A DNA stretch of 6,356 nucleotides from Bacillota bacterium (GTDB lineage: Bacteria > Bacillota > Clostridia > Lachnospirales > CAG-274). A program made the position numbers and the translations under genes. Shown piece by piece: positions 1 through 3,778 of this stretch (within the stretch, counting starts at the first letter, position 1; each line of letters starts with the position of its first letter). The stretch covers positions 1-6,356 of the forward strand of contig JAGAHK010000166.1 in assembly GCA_017627115.1 (NCBI GenBank), read 5' to 3'. Below the pieces are notes generated by a model. It worked only from the letters and a program-made list of their open reading frames with translations. It was not told the DNA's origin and did no database searches.

Positions 1-10
1 AATGATAGTT

Positions 11-55
11 AAAAAATAACCGTACTCATTTGGTCGTGATGGCGGTTATTTTTTT
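11..55. terminator. Bidirectional intrinsic terminator
   Basis: A 12-bp perfect stem pairs 11-22 with 43-54 around a 20-nt loop. The right arm runs into a T-tract on the + strand, and the left arm gives TTTTTT on the - strand. It can therefore end a + strand gene lying left of the window and also the short - strand gene at 46-126, whose TAA stop sits inside the stem. An intrinsic terminator is the natural reading. The rather long loop is the only atypical point. Confidence 0.8.
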
Positions 56-126
56 GTGTCTTTTTCGCATTTGCCGCATCTGTAACCGAGTTCAAAAAAC
101 GCAAGACAAAGCGCAATCAAACTCAT
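46..126 (-). CDS. Possible 26-residue hydrophobic peptide with CxxC motif
   Basis: This is a short ATG-to-TAA frame with an AGGAG Shine-Dalgarno sequence (132-136) five bases before the start. The product has a short hydrophobic stretch at residues 3-14 (LIALCLAFFELG), then YRC, a CGKC (CxxC) motif and a Lys-rich end. The stop lies within the stem of the terminator at 11-55, and an extended -10 element lies about 115 bp upstream (247-255). A 5-bp hairpin (139-143 with 150-154) sits just before the ribosome site. RBS, promoter and abutting terminator together suggest a real small gene. The layout (long leader, tiny hydrophobic product, stop in the terminator) resembles type I toxin or leader-peptide genes, but the hydrophobic stretch is short for a membrane span. 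I do not recognise the family. A chance frame remains possible. Confidence 0.45.
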   Translation of the reverse strand: MSLIALCLAFFELGYRCGKCEKDTKK

Positions 127-148
127 AAGGTCTCCTATTGTCAGCACA

Positions 149-177
149 TTGACACACCCCCTTTACTTTGGAATGAT
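149..177 (+). promoter_or_regulatory. Possible SigA-type promoter, rightward
   Basis: A perfect -35 TTGACA (149-154) is followed after 17 bp by AATGAT (172-177, 4 of 6 to TATAAT), preceded by TG at 169-170 as in extended -10 elements. A transcript would start near 184 and run toward sigK. It would first cross the leader of the - strand transcript starting near 240. Part of the -35 also falls in the 139-154 inverted repeat, so this could be a coincidence of an AT-rich region. Confidence 0.4.
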
Positions 178-246
178 ATGTAAACCGTTTCCTAAGTGCA
201 GGGGTCACCGCCTACCGTTTTTTCGTTTGGTAGTGTTCCCAAAAAC

Positions 247-255
247 ATATTAGCA
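247..255 (-). promoter_or_regulatory. Possible extended -10 promoter for the 26-codon gene
   Basis: On the - strand this reads TGCTAATAT, an extended -10 (TGn plus TAATAT). The -35 at the right distance (TAGATT, 270-275) is poor, matching TTGACA at 3 of 6, which extended -10 promoters tolerate. The transcript would begin near 240 and have a leader of about 113 nt before the ATG at 126. The surrounding bases are very AT-rich, so chance matches are likely. Confidence 0.4.
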
Positions 256-362
256 TAAATTAACAAATAAATCTATAAAAAAATATTTCGGTTTTATTAC
301 AAAATCTCTTTAATTATCTATACGTTGACCCCTGTCCCCGTAAAAATCTTTTTGGGAAAAGC

Positions 363-390
363 ACACAAAGCCCGTCTTTTTCATATATTA
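363..390 (+). promoter_or_regulatory. Candidate SigK/SigE-type sporulation promoter of sigK
   Basis: CATATATTA (382-390) is an exact match to the SigK -10 consensus CATAnnnTA and also resembles the SigE -10 (CATACAnT, one mismatch). The SigK -35 is only AC. AC dinucleotides at 363-364 and 365-366 lie 17 and 15 bp upstream, flanking the usual 16. Initiation would fall near 397, giving a roughly 20-nt leader with GGGGG (406-410) as ribosome site. In Bacillus subtilis sigK is read by SigE and then by SigK itself, so the position makes biological sense. Confidence 0.55.
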
Positions 391-416
391 GCAGTAACAA
401 AAAACGGGGGTCACCT

Positions 417-1082
417 ATGTTTTTGTTGATGCTTAAATACTTTTTTGTGTTTTCCTATGCGGGCGGAGGCGGCTTTCCCAAGCCCCTGACCGCGGCGGAA
501 GAGAAATTCTGGCTTGAAAAGCTGAAAAGCGGCGATAAGGCGGCGCGCGACAAACTGATAGAGCACAATCTGCGTCTTGTGGCGCACATAACAAAAAAAT
601 ACGCAAATTACCAAAAAGAGTCCGAAGACCTTATATCGGTAGGCACGATAGGTCTTATAAAAGCCATATCCACCTTTGACCCCGGCAAAGGCAGCAAGCT
701 TGCCACCTATGCCGCACGCTGCATTGAAAACGAGATACTGATGTGCATACGCAGCGTAAAAAAATACCGTTCGGATATAAGTTTGCAGGACCCCATAGGC
801 ACGGACAAGGACGGAAACCAGGTAACTTTGCAGGATAAGATAGCGGACGAATCGAAAAGCATAGAGGACAGGATAGAAGACAAACTGCAATTGCAGCAGG
901 TAGCACGGAAAATGGGCGATGTACTGACCGACAGGGAGCAGCTGATAATATGTCTGCGGTACGGTCTGCAAACAGGCAGAGAGGTGACACAGCGCGAGAT
1001 AGCCTCCATGCTTGGCATAAGCCGAAGTTATGTATCCCGTATCGAAACACGGGCGCTTAAAAAGCTGAAAGACGGGCTTTGA
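417..1082 (+). CDS. sigK: RNA polymerase sporulation sigma factor SigK (late mother cell)
   Basis: This 221-residue sigma-70 family factor directs late mother-cell transcription (coat, cortex and mother-cell lysis genes) during sporulation. Region 2 covers about residues 42-112, with LIEHNLRLVAHI (47-58) and the DLISVGTIGLIKA and KLATYAARCIENEI blocks (71-107). Region 4 is about 157-219, with the helix-turn-helix ISRSYVSRIE (201-210). The DPIGTDKDGN linker (125-134), ISRSYVSRIE and FPKPL (20-24) match SigK rather than SigE. The N-terminus is a hydrophobic stretch (residues 1-12), then S13-Y14, which aligns with the Ser-Tyr site where SpoIVFB cleaves pro-SigK in Bacillus. The pro-sequence here appears about seven residues shorter. 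The ATG at 417 is the first in-frame start after the upstream stop at 276-278. GGGGG (406-410) is the only plausible, and unusual, ribosome site. The gene is continuous, with no skin-type insertion. Confidence 0.95.
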   Translation: MFLLMLKYFFVFSYAGGGGFPKPLTAAEEKFWLEKLKSGDKAARDKLIEHNLRLVAHITKKYANYQKESEDLISVGTIGLIKAISTFDPGKGSKLATYAARCIENEILMCIRSVKKYRSDISLQDPIGTDKDGNQVTLQDKIADESKSIEDRIEDKLQLQQVARKMGDVLTDREQLIICLRYGLQTGREVTQREIASMLGISRSYVSRIETRALKKLKDGL

Positions 1083-1084
1083 GC

Positions 1085-2044
1085 CTACACTGCCCTATGC
1101 TCGTCTGCAAAGGCAAAGACCCTGCGCCAATAATTAAAACTGTCGATATAGGCGCTCACGCCGTGCCCTGCGCCTTTTATTACGGCAATTTCTTTGGGAC
1201 AGTCGGCGGCATTGTAAAGCTCATAGACCATATAGGTCGGCACGATATTGTCCGCACTGCCGTGGATAAAAAGCACGGGCGTTTTTGAGCGTTTTACGTA
1301 CCGAACGACATCTGCATCCTTAAAGCTCAAACCCGTTCTTTTGCGGTACATTTTATCAAGGCTTGCAACTATGGGCGCAGTCGGCACACGGAACATACTG
1401 CCTATCTGGAAGCGGAAAATATCCCTTGCGGTTGTAAAGCTGCAATCGCTTACGATACAGCTTACATTTTGCGGCAGATCTTCCGCACCCGAAGCCATAA
1501 GCACGGTAGCCGCGCCCATGGAAACACCGTAGAGCATTATATCCGCACCGCCGTCAAGCTCGGCTATGCGCTTTGCTATCTTCACTATATCCTTGTGTTC
1601 GTACTGTCCGAGACCTATCACCCTGCCGTAGCTGCCGCCATGACAGGGAAGATCGGGCACAATAACATTATAGCCGTTTTCATAGAGTTTTTTGGCGCAG
1701 GCAAGCATGGAGCGGCCGTTGCAGCCGTAGCCGTGCACGGTCACAGCCCAGCGGCGGCTTTTTTCGAGCCTGAAAACGCGCAGATAGACATTTCTGCCCG
1801 ACTCGCCGCGTATATACGCAGTCTGCGGCTTTACCGCGGCATACCAGCGTTTTATATTTTCTATTTCATCTTTCATAAGGAAAAGGGCATTAAGCTCGTT
1901 TGAGATATTGTTGCAGTTAAACAGAAAAGCCTTGCTGCCGCGGCAAAGGCAAAGGCGGTAAATATAGTCGATTGCGTGGATATATTCGCGGTAGATAAGG
2001 CAGGCGGCAGCGGCGCCGAGAGAAACAGCAAGGTATTTTTTCAT
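1085..2044 (-). CDS. Alpha/beta hydrolase, N-terminally membrane-anchored or secreted
   Basis: A 319-residue alpha/beta-hydrolase-fold protein. Numbered from the ATG at 2044, it shows an HGYGCNG oxyanion loop (about 104-110), the nucleophile elbow GVSMG with Ser175, the acid Asp265 in HGSADNIVP, and the catalytic His294 in GAGHG. The triad is therefore complete. Residues 4-17 are hydrophobic after MKK, which suggests a signal anchor or signal peptide and action at or outside the membrane. Similar proteins include the Bacillus YqkD type. The substrate (ester, lipid or peptide) cannot be told. A TTG-started frame six codons longer exists, but GGGAGG lies five bases before ATG 2044 and decides the start. 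The gene follows the 54-codon gene by 54 bp on the same strand, probably as one operon. It converges on sigK with only 2 bp between stop codons and no clear terminator. Confidence 0.88.
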   Translation of the reverse strand: MKKYLAVSLGAAAACLIYREYIHAIDYIYRLCLCRGSKAFLFNCNNISNELNALFLMKDEIENIKRWYAAVKPQTAYIRGESGRNVYLRVFRLEKSRRWAVTVHGYGCNGRSMLACAKKLYENGYNVIVPDLPCHGGSYGRVIGLGQYEHKDIVKIAKRIAELDGGADIMLYGVSMGAATVLMASGAEDLPQNVSCIVSDCSFTTARDIFRFQIGSMFRVPTAPIVASLDKMYRKRTGLSFKDADVVRYVKRSKTPVLFIHGSADNIVPTYMVYELYNAADCPKEIAVIKGAGHGVSAYIDSFNYWRRVFAFADEHRAV

Positions 2045-2049
2045 AACAG

Positions 2050-2055
2050 CCTCCC
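2050..2055 (-). promoter_or_regulatory. Ribosome binding site deciding the hydrolase start
   Basis: On the - strand this reads GGGAGG, five bases before the ATG at 2044. It lies inside the alternative TTG-initiated extension, so that longer reading is unlikely to be used. Confidence 0.8.
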
Positions 2056-2098
2056 GTGGCAAAAATATTTGTTTTAGTATCTCCGCGCGAATAACATT

Positions 2099-2263
2099 TT
2101 ATTCATCCGCCGAAATATCCATATAAAGATAACCCAGATCGTTCGATATGCCCTCCGAAAGATGCGCAAGGTCGCCGTCGCCGCTCAAAGTAAGCCCGAT
2201 AAGCAGGTTACGGTGGTTTTTGTCAAGGTCGTCACGCTTATTTTTATATATGCCTTCTATCAC
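2099..2263 (-). CDS. Small 54-residue protein of unknown function, GTG start
   Basis: A 54-codon gene that an ATG-only search misses. It opens with GTG (2261-2263), seven bases after a near-perfect GGGAGGTGA ribosome site (2268-2276), and ends in TAA. The ATG three bases upstream of the GTG is followed at once by TGA, so only GTG gives a protein. The product has a basic N-terminal half (YKNKRDDLDKNHRN, residues 6-19), then LLIGLTLSGDGD and an acidic C-terminus ending DISADE. It has no cysteine, no signal peptide and no evident membrane segment, so it is probably cytosolic. It stands first in a likely two-gene unit with the alpha/beta hydrolase and directly after a SigF-like promoter, which hints at forespore expression. 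I recognise no family. The RBS quality makes it likely to be translated. Confidence 0.72.
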   Translation of the reverse strand: MIEGIYKNKRDDLDKNHRNLLIGLTLSGDGDLAHLSEGISNDLGYLYMDISADE

Positions 2264-2267
2264 ATTA

Positions 2268-2276
2268 TCACCTCCC
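2268..2276 (-). promoter_or_regulatory. Strong ribosome binding site for the GTG-start gene
   Basis: On the - strand this reads GGGAGGTGA, nearly full complementarity to the 16S rRNA 3' end. The seven-base spacing to GTG 2263 is optimal, and this is the main support for the short gene. Confidence 0.8.
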
Positions 2277-2290
2277 AAAAGCTACATTTT

Positions 2291-2319
2291 TAGTTTATCC
2301 GCCCACACGCCCGATATGC
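2291..2319 (-). promoter_or_regulatory. Candidate forespore SigF-type promoter
   Basis: Read on the - strand, GCATA (2315-2319) matches the SigF -35 GYATA. GGATAAACTA (2291-2300) matches every defined position of the SigF -10 GGnnAnAHTR. The spacer is 14 bp, against about 15 in Bacillus. Initiation near 2285 would leave a short leader with the ribosome site at 2268-2276. No equally good SigA promoter was seen here. The SigG consensus fits less well. Confidence 0.5.
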
Positions 2320-2353
2320 TTGAAAATAATTGCCTGACAATGCGTTAGTCTAA

Positions 2354-2393
2354 TTGCGAAAACTTTTACTTTTTGCCGAAAAGTGCCGAAAAC
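2354..2393 (+). repeat. Short direct repeats TGCCGAAAA(G/C)
   Basis: Two adjacent 10-mers (2374-2383 and 2384-2393) differ only in the last base. A related copy TTGCGAAAAC lies at 2354-2363, one 20-bp step upstream. They sit between the divergent SigF-like promoter and the csp promoter. They could be a regulator site or simple AT-rich sequence drift. Confidence 0.35.
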
Positions 2394-2419
2394 AAGCATA
2401 TTTTGCTTTAAAATCCTAA

Positions 2420-2448
2420 TTGACATTTGGCGGTAAATGTGGTATTTT
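2420..2448 (+). promoter_or_regulatory. Strong SigA-type promoter of the cold-shock gene
   Basis: A perfect TTGACA (2420-2425) is spaced exactly 17 bp from TATTTT (2443-2448, 4 of 6 to TATAAT). Initiation near 2455 gives a leader of about 68 nt before the csp start codon. Confidence 0.8.
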
Positions 2449-2463
2449 AAGTATGTAGACGAA

Positions 2464-2487
2464 ATAAGGCAGAATTTACCACCTTAT
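2464..2487 (+). promoter_or_regulatory. Hairpin in the csp 5' leader
   Basis: ATAAGG (2464-2469) pairs with CCTTAT (2482-2487) around a 12-nt loop, near the 5' end of the predicted leader. Cold-shock mRNAs often carry temperature-responsive or stabilising leader structures. This one is short, and its role is conjecture. Confidence 0.35.
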
Positions 2488-2522
2488 GAGTTTGGATTAT
2501 TAGTTTTAGGAGGATTTTTTTA

Positions 2523-2723
2523 ATGAAACAGGGTATTGTAAAATGGTTTAACGCAGACAAAGGCTATGGTTTCCTTTCTGTTGAAGGCGAGAAGGACGTT
2601 TTTGTTCATTTCTCCGCTATCAACTCCGAGGGCTATAAGACTTTAGAGGAAGGTCAGAAGGTCGAGTTTGATCTTGTTGACGGTCCCAAGGGTCCCATGG
2701 CTGCAAATGTTGTTCGCTTATAA
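2523..2723 (+). CDS. Cold-shock protein, CspA/CspB family
   Basis: A 66-residue single cold-shock domain, the normal length for the family. It binds single-stranded RNA and DNA and acts as an RNA chaperone or antiterminator in the cytoplasm. RNP1 is KGYGFL (13-18) and RNP2 is VFVHF (26-30). Trp8 in VKWFN and the closing [10 protein letters not shown] are also typical. AGGAGG (2508-2513) lies nine bases before the ATG. The gene has its own strong promoter (2420-2448) and terminator (2748-2785), so it is a monocistronic unit. The strong promoter suggests high basal expression. Whether it is cold-induced or constitutive cannot be told, and several paralogues per genome are common, so no gene number is assigned. 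Confidence 0.95.
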   Translation: MKQGIVKWFNADKGYGFLSVEGEKDVFVHFSAINSEGYKTLEEGQKVEFDLVDGPKGPMAANVVRL

Positions 2724-2747
2724 GATATATTTTATAAAAACAGTTTC

Positions 2748-2785
2748 AAAAAGGGATTGTCGCACTTATACGACAATCCCTTTTT
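2748..2785. terminator. Bidirectional terminator between csp and the nitrilase-family gene
   Basis: A 15-bp perfect stem (2748-2762 with 2771-2785) has an 8-nt loop and A/T tracts at both ends. It follows the csp stop by 24 bp, and the TAA of the opposing gene at 2784-2786 overlaps its base. It serves both convergent genes. Confidence 0.93.
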
Positions 2786-3518
2786 ATATGTTTTTTCTGT
2801 CTTGTCTTATCGGGAAATTTTTGCGTATCTCCTTTATTTTAGCGGTATCGGCTTCAAAGCCTATGATGTGTTGTGTATGTTCCGCGGCGGTCACAAGGCT
2901 GCCGTTTGCATCGAAAACAGCGGTATTGCCGTAATCTTCGCCTGCACGGTTTATGCCTGCGACATAGGCCTGATTTTCTATCGCGCGCGCCTTTAAAAGC
3001 GTGAGCCAATGGTCTTTGCGCGTGACAGGCCAATTTGCGGGCACTGCCATTACATCGTAATCACCGCCGAAGATATAGGGGAAGCGCAGGTCATAGCAGA
3101 TAACTACGCCGAATTTTACGCCCTTATATTCAAAGCGGCACAATTCGCTGCCGCCCTCGAAGTATTTATCCTCATCGGCAAACGAGAACGGGTGTATTTT
3201 TGCGTATTCGGCTAAAAGTGCGCCGTTTTCGTCAAGAACGGTATACATATTGCGTGCCTTTTCGCCTGCGGCTTTTGTCCAGCCGAAGCCAATGGCGATA
3301 TTATTCTCTTTTGCAAGGTCTTTAAAGAGGTTTACGGTCTCTCTGTCGGTCTCCTTTGTTTTTTCGGTATTCATCGAAAAGCCCGTAAGCGACATCTCGG
3401 GCAGGAATACAATGTCGTATCCGTCTTTTGCCGCAGTCTTTACAAGGCTTTTGGCGGAAACAAAGGTGCTTTTTTTATCCTCAAAATTTATCGCAAGCTG
3501 TGCCAAAGCAATTTTCAT
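2784..3518 (-). CDS. Carbon-nitrogen hydrolase (nitrilase superfamily, omega-amidase-like)
   Basis: A 244-residue nitrilase-superfamily enzyme hydrolysing a C-N bond of an amide in the cytosol. The Glu-Lys-Cys triad is complete: Glu41 in FLPEMSLTGF, Lys107 in YAKIHPF, and Cys141 in VICYDLRFP. CYDLRFP and the short length without extra domains resemble the omega-amidase (Nit2/YafV) branch, which hydrolyses 2-oxoglutaramate or 2-oxosuccinamate. Substrate assignment from motifs alone is weak, and other amidases remain possible. The ATG at 3518 is preceded by GGTGAT (3522-3527), a partial ribosome site. Only 27 bp separate the start from the hairpin at 3546-3569, with no clear promoter between, so expression may depend on read-through from the peptide and pectinesterase unit or on a promoter overlapping the hairpin. 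The gene ends in the terminator shared with csp. Confidence 0.92.
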   Translation of the reverse strand: MKIALAQLAINFEDKKSTFVSAKSLVKTAAKDGYDIVFLPEMSLTGFSMNTEKTKETDRETVNLFKDLAKENNIAIGFGWTKAAGEKARNMYTVLDENGALLAEYAKIHPFSFADEDKYFEGGSELCRFEYKGVKFGVVICYDLRFPYIFGGDYDVMAVPANWPVTRKDHWLTLLKARAIENQAYVAGINRAGEDYGNTAVFDANGSLVTAAEHTQHIIGFEADTAKIKEIRKNFPIRQDRKNI

Positions 3519-3545
3519 ATTATCACCATTCCAAAAACAAAAACC

Positions 3546-3569
3546 GGGGGTTGCCGAAAAGCAACCCCC
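3546..3569. terminator. Strong hairpin terminator after the small peptide gene
   Basis: GGGGGTTGC (3546-3554) pairs with GCAACCCCC (3561-3569) around a 6-nt loop. On the - strand it is followed, after CGG, by a T-rich run, so it should end the pectinesterase/peptide transcript. A weaker T-rich run follows on the + strand. Because the nitrilase-family start is 27 bp beyond it, it may instead act as an attenuator between the two units. Confidence 0.85.
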
Positions 3570-3595
3570 ATTTTATTAGTTAATATTTTGTATCA

Positions 3596-3757
3596 TTAAT
3601 TTAAAGGCTGGTCGGAACCGCCAAATGATACGGTATTGCTGTCATTCTTTTTAACCTTAGTGAGGTCAAGAACAGATGAAATACTAACTGCGTTTGTCAT
3701 ATCCTCGCTGCTGAAAACTGTGAAAGCAGCTTCGGGTTTTGCATATGTTTTCTTCAT
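3596..3757 (-). CDS. Small 53-residue peptide with MKKTYAKPE N-terminus
   Basis: An ATG-to-TAA frame of 53 codons with AAAGGAG (3769-3775) eleven bases before the start. The start lies only 21 bp after the pectinesterase stop, and the ribosome site almost abuts that stop, so the two are surely on one transcript. The product begins MKKTYAKPEAAFTVF, has a mixed middle (SSEDMTNAVSISSVLDLTK), a basic patch VKK and a polar end SFGGSDQPLN. It has no cysteine, no signal peptide and no membrane span. The opening K-K-x-Y-x-K-P-E resembles short uncharacterised peptides that recur in gut Firmicutes, some of which look like precursor peptides. That likeness is from memory, and no maturation enzyme is visible here. 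A strong terminator follows 26 bp downstream. Confidence 0.75.
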   Translation of the reverse strand: MKKTYAKPEAAFTVFSSEDMTNAVSISSVLDLTKVKKNDSNTVSFGGSDQPLN

Positions 3758-3778
3758 TATACTTCAAACTCCTTTCGA

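Larger units (their letters stand above)
199..415 (+). other. Three mutually complementary GGGGTCA/TGACCCC segments in the sigK upstream region
   Basis: Segment 1 (199-207, CAGGGGTCA) is a perfect 9-bp complement of segment 2 (326-334, TGACCCCTG). Segment 3 (404-413) lies directly before the sigK start and its GGGGTCA (407-413) also complements 326-332. An alternative 6-bp pairing joins 404-409 with 336-341. The 9-mer GGGGTCACC occurs twice in direct orientation (201-209 and 407-415). The segments could form alternative RNA structures controlling the sigK ribosome site, or they could be protein-binding sites. The function is inferred only from complementarity. The rest of 127-416 is AT-rich and shows no further gene with a ribosome site. 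Confidence 0.4.

Noticed and set aside
173..253. 26-codon + strand frame beginning at ATG 173
   Set aside because: It has no ribosome site and overlaps the putative -10 element. The composition looks random.
199..413. GGGGTCA/TGACCCC segments as a known riboswitch
   Set aside because: I tried fluoride, ZTP and similar consensus elements by eye, and none fits. The segments are reported only as complementary sequences.
411..971. 186-codon open frame on the - strand opposite sigK
   Set aside because: It is fully antisense to an unmistakable sigK, its Tyr/Phe-rich product resembles no family, and it has no independent support.
1036..1053. CCCGT...ACGGG inverted repeat near the end of sigK as a - strand terminator for the hydrolase
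   Set aside because: The stem is 5 bp with no U-tract on the - strand, and it lies in helix-turn-helix coding sequence that explains it.
1075..1085. GGCT-TTG-AGCC hairpin at the sigK stop as a terminator
   Set aside because: The stem has only 4 bp and no T-tract follows on either strand.
1469..1903. 144-codon + strand open frame inside the alpha/beta hydrolase gene
   Set aside because: It is a shadow of the hydrolase, which has an intact catalytic triad and a strong ribosome site. The shadow has neither.
2045..2062. TTG-initiated six-codon N-terminal extension of the hydrolase
   Set aside because: The extension contains the GGGAGG ribosome site of the ATG at 2044, so the ATG is the better start.
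2668..2996. Two + strand frames running from the end of csp into the nitrilase-family gene
   Set aside because: They cross a strong terminator and are antisense to a complete amidohydrolase gene.
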